Source of the DNA: Ilex aquifolium
Lineage: Eukaryota > Streptophyta > Magnoliopsida > Aquifoliales > Aquifoliaceae
Length of the DNA stretch: 64,000 bases
Direction: 5' to 3'
Assembly (NCBI GenBank): GCA_951799425.1
Contig: OX637397.1
Coordinates: forward strand, 13,258,064-13,322,063
Shown: positions 22,701 through 34,119 of the stretch, piece by piece
How positions within the stretch are numbered: position 1 is the first letter of the stretch
How the letters are laid out: each line of letters opens with the position of its first letter
The notes under the pieces: model-generated
Database searches by the model: none
Seen by the model: only the letters and a program-made list of their open reading frames with translations
Told to the model about the DNA's origin: nothing
Program-made: the position numbers and the translations under genes

Positions 22701-23883
22701 TCCTCCAGTTGTTGAGCAGATTGTGCAGATTCCGATTCCAGAGCAGGGGATTGATCAGATGAGGTGGAGGTTGTCTTTGGATGGGAATTTTTCATTGAGG
22801 ACTGCTTGGGCTGATATTCGGGGTGTGGCTCCAGTTCGTGCTGGGTTTTCTTGCGTCTGGCAGAGGCATATTCCGACTCAGATCTCCTTCTTTATGTGGC
22901 GGTTGTTTCATGGTTTCCTGGCCACAGATGATGGCTTAGAGAGATGGGGTTTCCATGTAGTATCCCGGTGTGTGTGTGGTGGGGCTGTTGACACTCTTAG
23001 ACATCTTTTTCTGAATTGTCCGCTTGCAGTTCAGGTGTGGGGTCACTTTTATCGAATGTTTGGGATCAGATGTTGGCCGTTTCAGTCTCCTTATGCTTTG
23101 ATGCTTCATTGGCGGCGTTGTGCTCCTTCTGCAGGTCACGTGCGAGTATTGCTACCGTGCTTCATTCTGTGGCACTTATGGAAGGCGCGTAATGCTTATA
23201 GGTTCGATGGCCAGGCCTTTCGGGTGACCGTTGTGATTCAGAGGGTTATGACCGATATACAGTTGGTGGGGCTGGCTTTTGGGTTTGCTCCAAGTCAGTT
23301 GCGTCGGGATGAGTCAGTTGAGTTTGTAGGTTCTCTTAGGGTCTTGGTTCCTCAGCCTCGACCTCTTCGCTTGGTTGCTTGGACTCGTCCTGCAGCGGGT
23401 TGCCTGAAGATCAGCGTTGACGGCTGTTCTAAAGGCAATCCGGGACTGTCTGCCGCAGGGGGTATTATTCGGGACCACCAGGGTCGGGTACTTAGGGCTT
23501 TTTGCTCGTTTCTGGGGCATCAGCCTATTCTGTATGCGGAGTTGCAGGCGGTATGTGCTGGGTTGGAGTTGGCCGCAGATTTGGGAGCTTCAGAGTTGGT
23601 AGTGGAGTCAGATTCAGCTACAGTGGTTTCTTGGGTTTCTTCTCAGGGTACTGGGTGCTGGGTTTATGCTTACCTGCTTGCTCGGATTCGGGTTCTGTGT
23701 GTTTCTCTCTCGGCTCGCGTCTGCCACGTCCTACGAGAGGCGAATCAGGCTGCAGACTTCATGGCTAATTGGGCTTGCTCTCAGCAGCTCAATCAGCGAT
23801 TCCCTGATTCGTCATCCCTTCCTTCTGGGATTGCAGGCATCATTGCCTTGGACGCTCGACAGACCCCTCACGTTCGTCGTTGA
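19800..23883 (+). pseudogene. LINE ORF2: endonuclease, reverse transcriptase, RNase H
   Basis: The endonuclease begins about 19840 in one frame (LEPFVDRDRLESFR, IWIFW, then GDFNVV near 20175). It continues in another frame after an 18-G run at 20209-20226 (FTWTNGRTWRRLDRV, SDHSPLL). From 20137 that second frame is open for 1248 codons. Reverse transcriptase spans residues about 309-600: APGPDGF, LDMAKAYDRMSW, QGDPLSPCLF and the catalytic LAFADDIIIF near residue 559. A zinc-binding reverse-transcriptase-associated region lies at about 880-970 (FFMWRLFHGFL, CVCGG...HLFLNCP). RNase H lies at about 1093-1211 (VDGCSKGNPGLSAAGG, YAELQAVCAGLELA, ESDSATVVSW, REANQAADFMAN) with the acidic residues present. 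Only the poly-G frameshift was found, so the element is young or the run is miscalled. Confidence 0.9.
20209..20226 (+). repeat. G18 homopolymer causing a frameshift in the LINE endonuclease
   Basis: Eighteen consecutive G residues follow the endonuclease GDFN motif (ending SHSEIR). Upstream coding is in one frame and downstream coding in another, so the length of this run decides the frame. Runs of this length are prone both to slippage in the cell and to sequencing error. Confidence 0.95.
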
Positions 23884-26800
23884 GTTTTATTTTAATTGAT
23901 GTTTCCTATTATTTTGTTCTGTGGGGAATTCCCACTTTGCTTTTCTATTTATTTATTTTTCATGCTTTTGGTGGTGAGTCACCTCGTTTTTGGACTTTCT
24001 TCCACTTCTGGAGGCTTGGCTTTATGACCTCCTCCCTTGTACATTTTTTCGTTTAGTTTTATATACTGGTAGGGGTCCTGCCAAACCCCCACCACCCACA
24101 TTGGGTGGTTTTGAGAAAAAAAAAAAAAAAAAATTCCTACGCATTACTTTTGGCGTGTGCAATGCACAAGGTGTCAAAATTGACGAAATCTATTAAATTT
24201 GCAGTTTATTCTAAAGTTGAAGGGGGTTAGTTGCAACCCATTAAAGTAAAAGGGACATTAAGTAAGACCGAGGCTTAGTTCAAGGGATATTTTTTTTTAA
24301 TTGTTTTTTAATTTTTACCCAAAGGCTAGTATATATATATTAGAGGTAACCCGTGCTTGAAGGCACGATGCAACGTAAACTAACCAATTAATTTGAAAAA
24401 AAATTTACTTTTATTTTCTTTAATTAAAGAAATTGAAATCAATATAGACAGAATGACATTTTTTTTGGGGACTATTTCGACAGAGATTGCTATAACAATA
24501 GGAGCCCAAGACATTCGCAACCTGTCCACAAAACTCAGAGTCTCTTGAATCCACAATACAATCAAAGTTAAAATTCACAATTCACAATCATACATAACAA
24601 TAATCAGAGTTCATAATCAAAATTCTCCAAAAATCACCATTCTGAACCCAACTACTAAAACAACCATCAATTCCAATCAAAATAAATCAATCACACAACG
24701 TGTTTGGTTCACTTTACTAAATTCGGATCACACAACAGACACGCAAAGATAAAACTAAGGGAGACAACCAATGCCTGAAGGCACTTTGCAACCCACTGAA
24801 ATTCAGTTAATTCGATGTAGGTTATTTTTATTTCATTTAATTAAAGGAAGTAAAACCAGTGTAGTAAATTTTTTGTTTGGGTCACATAAATCAATCAATC
24901 TAGTAATAACCCAATATTTTTTCAATATTTCGACATAATTTCCTTTGAAAATAGGAGATTATATAAATATGAACTTGTATACAGTACTGAAAAACGAATG
25001 AAACTATCCCACAAAAACAACAAGAAATTTCACATCAAGCCAAACATATCTCCTTAAACGTGAAATTAGTTCACCATACTAAACACAAAATAAACAAAAA
25101 CCCATAAACATCTGGTTAAGTTGATATAGGTTATTATTTATATCATTTAGTTAAAGAAAATTAAATCAACCTAATAATAACCCGCTATTTTTGCAAAATT
25201 TCAACAAAATTTCCTTTAAAAATAGGGGACTATGGAAATATCAACCTGTATACATAACTGAAAAATAAACATTACAACTCTCAAAAATCAAGCAATCAAT
25301 ACACAACAACACGTGCCCAAGAGCACAACGCAACCGCAATTTCACATCACAGTTTGAAATTGAGTTGATGTCTACCTTGAAAATGCACAATATATTACGA
25401 AGGCATAGCAATTTTATGTACATCAGAGTGCACGATGCGATTTTAAGAATAATTCACAAGCGTATTTGAATTACACATAATATATCCATTATATCATATG
25501 TTTACCCAAATAATACATCCAAAATAACACATTTTTTTATCAGTTGCAGAGTAGACAACTACGTGATAATCAGAGCTGCTGTGGGGCATGAACACGACAG
25601 GCCTGTGGAAACAACCAGTGCATAATGCACAAGAAAGTGTGTATCAACCTCAAGCTCCCACGTGTCGACTTGAACAACAGTCAATATAATGTTAGGCACA
25701 CGGGTATAAAAACAGGGTAATAGCATATGGATAATGTTTAAACGAATAACATATCATTAAATTACCTTATTAGTATCCCAATAAAGAGTATACACTCATT
25801 CAACGGATCGAAGACAAATGCCTACAAATTCTGAAAACAATGAAGTTTGTTAAGCGTTATACTAATGAGACAGACATATATTCATCGAAAATTTATAGTC
25901 ATACATGTGTGGAAGAAGCTATTAAAACTATAAGAATAGTCATGAACGACGCATGACGTAATATGCAATACATTTTAAAAAGTAGTAATATTTACACTAA
26001 GTCCAACAACACCTCCGGATAAACGATATTTGTCATGGTAACTGATCAATCAAGAGGGAGAAGGACACTGATGCAAGGAAAAAAAAATCCTGAAGTCCAC
26101 AATTTCCTAGATGGCACTCATTGGCAATTTTTTCTCAAAAAGGTATAGTTGTATGAAAGCTTGGAAAAATTAACAGATTAGTTGACAATGTTTGAGTGTG
26201 ATGTCAAAACTCTTAAGACAACTATCAAAGTAAAATATATATGTCCTTCAAAGAGATGAAAACAAAGAAAAATAATTATTAATAATCGAAAGATAGACAA
26301 CCAACAATTTCACGGTTTGAAGTAACGTCAGAATTGACCAACAAAGTCACAATCCTTGCACTCAGTCCAAACTACAAAATAAGTGCCTTTCTTGTACGCA
26401 TTAAAATGTACTCGTCAAGAGAGCAGCAGAGCATGCATTAAAAAACATGAAGTGTTGAATCTACAGAAGTCTAACACATAAAGAAATTCAAATATAATCC
26501 ATATCCAACACTTATATTAAACTCGATCAAAGTAACGGCTCCAGTGCAAAGTAAATTATCTTTTTCCAAACCCACATCACAAACTCATGTGTTCAAATTA
26601 TTGAGAGAGAGGGCCAGTGAAAATTGAGTTTAGATTGATGAAACCAGTGGCAACTACACTACTTGAGTTACTAATGCTAATTTTGTAATTCAGAAAATGG
26701 ATTGCATAGCCCAAAACACAAATGCACACAAAGAGATTGAGAAACAAACCTCCCCAACAATAAACCACTCCAAAAAAATCTTCACCTTATTAAATTTCTC

Positions 26801-27260
26801 AACTTTGATATTAATGTAGTTTTGGTTGCCATATAGTGGTACTGGCCACACTTGAAGTTGAAGTTTCTCCAGTCTCCGTATCATTGAAATTTCTACAGTT
26901 CACTAAGTTTCGATTTATTTTCTATGCAACCAAGTGGAGCGTACGTGCATATTTGGGTTCCAGTGGAAGTTATATTGCACTGCAAGTTCGCCAGCACACA
27001 TTCCCCACCACTTCACCGATGAGAATGCATGACAAAAAAGATCCTTGGTAAAAATATCAAAGATACATCGTCCAATGAAATGCAAAAATGATCCTACAAA
27101 CACATTTGATATCATGGCTCAAATTTCTGACAATCAGCTGATTATTTTTCTATATCACCTTCAATGTTATGTCAAACAAAATAGAGCTATTCCAGCACTA
27201 AATTACATTTAGGAAAACCAAAAATTTATATATCTTCATTATTAAACTAATGTCAAGTAC

Positions 27261-27445
27261 CTTATGCACACCACGAAAACCCCAGCCCCTTCTAGGATCC
27301 ACACATTGGAGTTGTAACTCTGGCTTATCGGGAAGAAAATCATCATCAAACTCGTCACCTTCATTATTCTTCACATCATCACCATTGTCACTATCAAATG
27401 TCGAAGTTGAGTACAACAATTTTGAGCCTCCTTGCTCACCCATGA
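27261..27445 (-). pseudogene. Captured exon of mitochondrial single-stranded DNA-binding protein
   Basis: This 185-bp open piece is bounded by an AG acceptor (TTGTAG, plus 27446-27451) and a GT donor (GTACTT, plus 27255-27260). It encodes GGSKLLYSTSTFD, an acidic linker, then PELQLQ and VDPRRGWGFRGVHK. Plant mtSSB has the same order: a GSKxxxST segment after the transit peptide, an acidic stretch, then PELQ and GVDPRKGWGFRGVHR leading into the OB-fold. mtSSB coats single-stranded mitochondrial DNA. Flanking exons of the OB-fold were not recognised in the rest of the Helitron, so this is an isolated exon carried in its original sense on the Helitron's own strand. The splice sites look intact, so it could be included in chimeric transcripts. 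Confidence 0.72.
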
Positions 27446-27711
27446 CTACAATTTAAAACACGACCACCATATATTATGAAGCAACAAAAACATTCTTGCT
27501 GCACTAAATGAGGTTATTATATGAAAATTTTTATCTTGCTCACCAAGTGTTCAGTAAAACTCCTCTTAAACAATGTGTATCACTATACAACACATTTACT
27601 AAAGAAATTTATGAAAGTAACCCTGAAAATTTCATGAAACTCTGTGTACTAATATTGTGTTATATTAACTAATTAAACCACACCATACATATACGTCAGA
27701 TGCATACAGGC

Positions 27712-27715
<4 letters not shown>

Positions 27716-27788
<73 letters not shown>

Positions 27789-27817
27789 GAGACAGACAGA
27801 CAGAGAGATAGAGAGAG
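27716..27817 (+). repeat. (AG)n microsatellite
   Basis: About 65 bp of uninterrupted AG dinucleotides, then an imperfect AGAC/AGAG tail. The long ORFs seen across it on both strands are artefacts of the repeat. Confidence 0.98.
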
Positions 27818-30800
27818 CACCACCCAAGAATTCCTATTTTCAATACAAACCATCCATTCACATCCTTGAAAAATTACTAAATAAAAAGTAAAACATGGGA
27901 TCAAAACCATTCACATTCTATAATCCTACGTATATTTCTTATTGCAGCAAACCTAAGTCGTCGAACAAAGAAACAACAATTCAATGGATTGAGAATGATT
28001 AATACCATTATTTATAATTTCATTTCGGTAATTTTAAAGTCTAACTGATGCATGAATGTTGTGTTGTACAGGAAGGTTCTAACCAAAGTTAAATATAAAT
28101 TTACCAATTTTAATGGTAGGTGTCACTTGGTAGCAAGCAAAACATAGCACCACCCAAGAAAAAAAAAGAATGGCCACTGTGTGCCTGGCCTCCAATCAAT
28201 GGAGCAATTAAGTTTGTCGGATCCTCTGCATATGAGCATGGAAAAAAAAATCAGCCATTGAAAGATTGATTACATGAAAATGTATTGTAAAATGGAGAAA
28301 CAAATGAGAGAAAAAGTAAAAAAAAAATGAAGTCATATTTGTTCCAAGACCCAATCCTCAGTGAAAGCAACATTTCAAGGTTTAGACAAAGCTACATGAG
28401 ACAACCTACAAAACACTAAAACCAGAATCTTACTGATGAATTTGACGGCGGCGTGACGTTGAAAGTGGCATGACCGTGTGAGTGTGAATCCGATAGAGCC
28501 TACAAAAAATAAATGAAGACAGAAAAATGTAAATTGCCAAAACAAATGTAAAACCCATGAAAATAACAAACTCAAAAAACAAACCACTATTTAGGAGGAC
28601 ACCGCCGCCACTTAAGTTGTGTCGTCGCTAGTCGTTGGAGCTGCATTGCCGATGGTCATTGCCCATCGGAAGTTCATCGAAAAAATACATAGATTGGCAT
28701 TAGAAAAAGTTCGCAAAAAATCAGAGAAGGCAATAATCTAAATCAAATTATCATTGAACTCAAACTCAAACTGTTCAACTCATTCAAACCCAGACCCAAT
28801 TTAATCAAATTAACTTGTAATTCTTTCACAAAAATTCCACTAAACCCATGAGATTATAAGGCAATTACAATAACCAATAGGCCAAAAAAGAAGCAATAAC
28901 AATTAAAACCCCCTTTTTTGGATGAAGAAAAATATAGATTATAAACATACTCTTTGACAATAATTTTAAACAAAAGGATATGATGGTCAACAATAGCTAT
29001 TCCACTGCATTGATTTAATCGTCATTACAATGATTTATTCCATTTGTTCAATAGCTATCAACTTGGCTTGCAAAGGATCAACCATGACGGAAAAAAAAAA
29101 AGGAAAAGAAAACACTATATAAGAAGTGGAGATGTGGAGAATTGGGAATTGGCAATACGAATAGCAGCAGATTGACAAAAACCATGTAAAACAATTTGTA
29201 TCTCATATTAATACAATGAATAAAAGTTTGTATCTCATATTACAGAAACTGAACCTTGAGCAACAAATATAACTAACAATTAAATATTAAAAAAATTAAT
29301 TCATCATCATACAAAAATAGTGTAGATAATCACCAGAGCAAAGACAACGCAATAAAATGAACTACTTATTGGGTATCTAAAATCAATGTACAATGTACTG
29401 AATTGACTTTAGTTGACAACTTGACATTACAATGTATGCAATACACTACCATGAAAAACAAAAATTGGGCTGTCAATAGTGAATTAGAGAGAGTGTTGCA
29501 CATATGGAGCCACCAAAAACAAAACATCAACGAAGACATTCATGTCAACCAAAGTCAATTCAGTAAAAGCATACCAAAGTCAATGGAGAAAAAAGGCAAA
29601 AAAACCATAAGAAAATAGAGAAAATAAAGCTAGAAATAAAGCTCCACAAACTATAACTTCAATTATTAAAATTGAACCCAAGCAAAAAAAATCGAAGTTA
29701 TAGTTGTTCAGTTCGAATCGATTGAACTCACTTCAACTCGAGCAAAAAAAAAAAAGCAATTACATGGCCAATTCAAATCAAACCTAAAGTTATAGTTGTT
29801 CACAAATCCAATTACATAGCAAATACACATCAAATTAAAATTTCTTACAAAATCTGCATCCTAAAATAACATAATCAAACCGAGTTCACAAATTAAAACT
29901 AAACTCAATCAAACCGAGTTCACAAATCCAAATTGAACCTAATCAAATCGAATTCAAATTCAACCTAACCAAACTAAATTTACAAAATTCAAATTGAACA
30001 AAGTCCAAGATGAGTGTGTGGGTAAAAGAAATGGTATGTTCTAATTCCCATCCTCCTAATCCAATAATCCCAATTACTTTAGCTCCAATTACTCTCAATC
30101 TAAAATCAAGCATACAATTCTCAGTTACTCCCAAAAAAGTTTTAAAGAGTAATCCTAATCCCATAAAAATTCCAGTAATCCCATAATCCTAATTCCAATA
30201 TTTAGTTCCAATCAAATACTAATTCCAATAATCCTAAATATATTTGGTAGAAATTAAACATAAACATTGAATTGAACCTAATTAACCAAATTCAAAGTAA
30301 ACCTAATCAAACCAAGAGAGTGTGTATGTGAAGGAAAGGGTGTGTGTGTGTGTGTTGCGTGTGTTCTTGGGGCAATGTGACTGGCATTGGGATAACAGAG
30401 AGAAAGAGTGAAAAAAAAGGGACTGGAAAAGAGCAAACAAAAAGAGGAAGGGATTAAGTAAGTTGTAAAGGGGTGGCATGGTCCTGATTTCTGAAAGAGA
30501 AGTGGGGTGAGGGACGATGGGATGATTTGGGGTGTGGGTGTCACTGGATTTCCCACAGGCATGTGTCTTCATCTCTTCACACTCCATCTCTTTTGATTGA
30601 TACATCGACACCTACACAAGCCCTAATTTTGAAATTTTTTGTGTTTGTGAGTGTGTGGGTGATGGGTTTGTGTGTGAGTGTGTGGTTGATGGGTGTGTTA
30701 GCGTGTGTATGAATTGGGTGTGTGTGAAAGCAGAGAAGAGACAGAGAAAAAGAAGGAAAGAGAAGAGGGGGAGAGGACACTAACCTTAGGAGGTTTGCCA

Positions 30801-30834
30801 GAGGGGGAGAGCTTGGGGGGGTTTGTTAAGAGTG

Positions 30835-30835
30835 A

Positions 30836-30879
<44 letters not shown>
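30835..30879 (+). repeat. (GT)n-(GA)n compound microsatellite
   Basis: A run of GT dinucleotides to about 30858 followed by GA dinucleotides. Nearby at 31069-31090 is another (GA)n, and 30960-31062 is a GGTGGC/GGCGATGG-rich low-complexity stretch. These lie near the 5' end of the minus-strand Helitron. No gene is supported. Confidence 0.95.
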
Positions 30880-30880
<1 letters not shown>

Positions 30881-32080
30881 GCATAGGGTCGGGGTGGAAG
30901 AAGTTCGAGGTGTGTGTGAGAGAGAGAAGCAGGGAAAAAGGATACTTGGGAGGGTGTGGTTATGGCTGTGGCTGTGGCGATGGCGGTAGTGGTAGTGGTG
31001 GCTATGTCGCTGGCGATGGTGGTGGCTGTGTCGCTGGTGATGGCGGTGGCTGTGTCGCGGGGTAACATCGAGAGAGAGAGAGAGAGAGAGGAATTGAAAT
31101 GAATTCTTGAGAGGTAATTTCTTGATCTTTGGATGAATGAATTTAAGACCGTACGATGGGCTTGTTGAAGCCTCCCTGTTTTATATTATAGATTCGTAAA
31201 TTGTGTCACTATAATTTAAATTTTTACTTTTGATGGATGGTTTAGCAAGCGTATCAAGTGTACCACATATTCTACTACTATACAAGCCATAAGATGTGAG
31301 TGTGAAAAATAATAATGAGGACTTCGCCTAATTATTTGGGATCGAAAGATACACAACGTAATTAGTCACACTTAAAGTAACTTAAAGTGATGCAATTACC
31401 AATTCAATTCAAGCAGAAGAAATGCAATTAGCAATCCTTATCAAATCAAATTCAAATTACATAATTCGAACATAAAGTAATTACAAATCAAATTTGAACA
31501 TAAAGTAATCACAAATTTCATTGAACCTTATCAAATCAAATTCAAGTTACATCTAATCAAACCGAGTTCACTTAACGTAATTGTAAAATTCTCATTTTGT
31601 AATTTCTTTATTATTACATTTTTCTAACTATCTTTACCCAAAGCTATCGACTTATGGAGTTATGAGTTTTCTTTTAACTTTTCTAGAAACCATTTCTCCT
31701 TCTTTTTTTGTGTGTACGTGTGTGGGTCTGGGTGGGTTGGGGGATGTGCAAAATCTCTAGAAACATTCTACTACAAAAAACATTACCCATAAAGAATTAG
31801 TCTATTCAACTACAACCCATTTCAAACATTCCAATTTGGAAGAAAATATCCATTCAAAAACCCATGAAATACAACAAAAATTGTAAAAGAAACATAAAAG
31901 CTAATTTAAATGTATTGTTAAAGATTCCAATAGTGACAAATAAAGAGGACAAATTCAATTTCTCATACACATAAATTCAATTTGTGTCCTAGGGTATTCA
32001 TGAGAAATAAATTTCTCATGGTCTGACTCTAAGAGATTGCCAAAATTCTACCTTAGGACGTTTGATCAAATGATGTTAAG

Positions 32081-32260
32081 AAGAGTAAATGCTACACTGA
32101 CAAAAAATATGGATCAAATAATGTGTCATTACCATAATAGGACACAATTGAATTTCAAATGTGTAAAAGTGAAACTAAGAATACTATTATGGTAATGCTA
32201 CATCATTTGGTCCTTATTTTTTATTTTTTTTATTTTTTTATTAATCCAACATTACTCTTT
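32081..32260. mobile_element. Foldback MITE
   Basis: The two halves are inverted copies. The left arm AAGAGTAAATGCTACACTGA and its inner part GTCATTACCATAATAG match the reverse complement of the right arm (AAGAGTAATG..., GCATTACCATAATAG) over about 60 bp per side, with a short centre. This long inverted repeat would fold into a near-complete hairpin. No clear target duplication was found and the superfamily is uncertain. Confidence 0.65.
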
Positions 32261-33429
32261 CAATAAATATGGGGACAAATGGGTACCCTTCTTTTTTCAA
32301 TAGAAAATTTTAATACTTATGAATGGGACAAAATGTCCAAAAAGTTTTAATTGTAACAATTACATCCTTAAAGTTTTAACTGAGTTTCAATTCAATCCTT
32401 TTATCTAGACTTATTGCACTATTTTAACAAAAAGATGTCACATAACTTTCCCATAAGGATGGGTTGGTCCGACAAAAAACATCTCTCTTAGATCTTCTCC
32501 AATGTAAATTCAAACTCTTACCCAAATTTGAGAAAGAAAAAAAAAAAAGGTAAAAACCTTGATTTGGTATAAACCTCTCCAATGAAGAAACTCAAATTTA
32601 AATAAAGATAAACCAAATTTAAAATAGAGTAAAATATGACCATTGTGTCTTTAAAGGATGGTGAAATCTCACAATTAAAGATTTGGGTATAGATTTTGGT
32701 TTCCTTTGATTATTTGGATTTAAAAAATAGTTTCTCTTCATTTGGTATGGGTATATGTCTAGCATTGCAGAAGCATTTTAGATTAAAAAAAATGTAAGGA
32801 CTGGAGAAACTTTTAGATACATCAGTATTTTTCTCTCTATCTCACAGTATTTCTTAAATTCTAACTTCGTGTCTTTCTTTTTGGGTTTATTATATTCTTT
32901 TTTTCAAAAATCAAATGACACAAAGCAAGGTTTATGGCCTATGTATAAAAAAATTTCACGAAATAAATATATCCCTTTACACAAGTCACACGTTGGTCAC
33001 GAAAAGTCATTGTATCATAATAAATTATTGATTTTGAACGTAACAACTAAATTGAAACTCAATTAATTTCTTAAGGGATTTGATTGTTGAAATTAAAATT
33101 TTAAGAATTAAATAGGATTTGCTACATATTATTAGGATATAAATTATAATTTGCCGTATCTCAAAAGTGTCCAGAGTTAAAATGAAACCACACTTGAAAG
33201 GATTTATCACAAGAAGATTCTTTCACAAGAGCTTCAAACAAAAATTCTTAGCAACTCAAATGCATGGCCACATAAAATGATCCAAATACAAATAGATCCA
33301 ATTACAGTAGATATGTAAGGGCAATAAACTTCAATAATGAGGCCAAAATCTTATTGAAAGTGACTTTCGAATTTTTTTTAAAATTTGTTACATGTCTTGA
33401 ATGGAAAAAAAAAAACATTATAAAAATTT

Positions 33430-33567
33430 GAGTAATGCTACTAGGAACTAATTTACTGACATAATTTGCTAACTTAATCATTCATAAACCATTTGATTGA
33501 GAATGGGTCTCAATATTTGTTTGGACCCGATGATGAATTAGCTCAACAAATTAGGTCCAATAGCATT
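33430..33567. mobile_element. Small inverted-repeat element with long target duplication
   Basis: The left end AATGCTACTAGGAACTAATT and the reverse complement of the right end (AATGCTATTGGACCTAATTT) form imperfect terminal inverted repeats. The element is flanked by ATTATAAAAATTT at 33417-33429 and 33568-33580. A duplication of 9-13 bp with inverted ends suggests a Mutator-type MITE, though the flank is AT-rich and part of the match may be chance. Confidence 0.55.
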
Positions 33568-33994
33568 ATTATAAAAATTTTGTGGCAATTGGTGCCGATA
33601 AATTTGTCGAACAAATTTCACTAAGTTCATCGTAGAAGCTGAAAATTTTGTGCACTAACAGAGATTTTTACAGATCACAAAAAATTTTACACATTCTTTA
33701 TTTTCGCTTGAAACTTTTTTTATGGCATCACTCGAAACTTTCATAACTAAACTCTCAGTTCTCGATTGCACATGCTTGGATCATAACAGTAGTAAAATCT
33801 TCCAAGAAAAAACAAACACAAGGACGTACAATCACTGTAATCAAGAATCAAATACGTGCAATCACTCAAATTTATGAAATTAAAGAAGAACAAATCAAGG
33901 GCGGAGCCAAGAATTTATATGTGGGTAGGCACTAACTACAAGTTTTAATTTTTGCCTTCCTTAGAATTAAAGTAAGAGAATTAAAGTTTAAATT

Positions 33995-34075
33995 TATCCT
34001 TATTGTGACTTTTATTGGCTATATATACGGGGGCTCTACACTTAGTTTGTATCATTTTTCACTCACATTTATTCA
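33995..34075 (+). repeat. Copia 5' LTR, partial
   Basis: Matches 39526-39605, sharing TATCCTTATTGTGACT, a TATATATACGGGGG TATA-like core, CTACACTTA and TTTCACTCACATTTATTC. The upstream half of the LTR is not recognisable. Confidence 0.75.
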
Positions 34076-34079
34076 AAGT

Positions 34080-34091
34080 TGGTATCAGAGT
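34080..34091 (+). other. Copia primer-binding site (initiator tRNA-Met type)
   Basis: TGGTATCAGAGT lies four bases after the 5' LTR end. It is the common plant Copia primer-binding sequence TGGTATCAGAGC with one change at the last base; it is complementary to the 3' end of initiator methionine tRNA. Confidence 0.85.
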
Positions 34092-34095
34092 CATA

Positions 34096-34119
34096 CCCTA
34101 ACCCTAACCCTAACCCTAA
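34096..34119 (+). repeat. Telomere-like (CCCTAA)4 within the Copia leader
   Basis: Four perfect hexamers CCCTAA begin five bases after the primer-binding site. The usual plant telomere unit is the heptamer CCCTAAA, so this is the hexamer form. The following ~450 bp are a C/A-rich, proline/threonine-biased leader with no gag similarity. Confidence 0.9.

Larger units (their letters stand above)
14770..24129 (+). mobile_element. L1-type LINE with RNase H, 5'-truncated, split by an LTR element
   Basis: A 15-bp target duplication, AAAATTCCTACGCAT, flanks it at 14755-14769 and 24130-24144, and the element ends in a poly(A) run at about 24116-24129. That is the signature of target-primed reverse transcription. 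Order of content: ORF1 C-terminal remnant, nested element C (15235-19363), end of ORF1, apurinic endonuclease, reverse transcriptase, zinc-binding region and RNase H (to 23883), then a short 3' UTR. The 5' end lies inside ORF1, so it arrived truncated. Removing element C leaves about 5.2 kb. The G+C and codon use differ visibly from the AT-rich flanks. Confidence 0.92.
24340..31192 (-). mobile_element. Helitron (6853 bp), non-autonomous, with captured gene DNA
   Basis: On minus the element begins TCTATAATATAAAACAGGGA at 31192, preceded by host A (plus T at 31193). It ends with a hairpin CGTGC-CTTCAA-GCACG (plus 24352-24367), a short spacer and CTAA, followed by host T (plus A at 24339). These are the Helitron rules: 5' TC, 3' hairpin plus CTRR, insertion between A and T, no target duplication. 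No Rep/helicase ORF is present, so it is non-autonomous. Inside are one mitochondrial SSB exon (27261-27445), simple repeats and AT-rich filler. Two more degenerate terminal hairpins near 24771 and 25311 suggest nested or repeated ends. Confidence 0.82.
31193..33994. other. AT-rich intergenic DNA with two small MITEs
   Basis: No coding region supported. It contains the foldback element at 32081-32260 and the small element at 33430-33567; the rest is AT-rich single-copy-looking DNA. Confidence 0.6.

Noticed and set aside
26690..27115. Further mtSSB exons downstream of the captured one
   Set aside because: A faint OB-fold-like reading appears on minus, but no stretch could be aligned convincingly, so it is not annotated.
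27665..27910. ORFs on both strands rich in Ser/Leu or Arg/Glu
   Set aside because: They are translations of the (AG)n microsatellite.
30278..31068. Several overlapping ORFs rich in His/Thr or Val/Cys/Gly
   Set aside because: They come from (GT)n, (GA)n and GGTGGC-type low complexity; open on both strands and in more than one frame.
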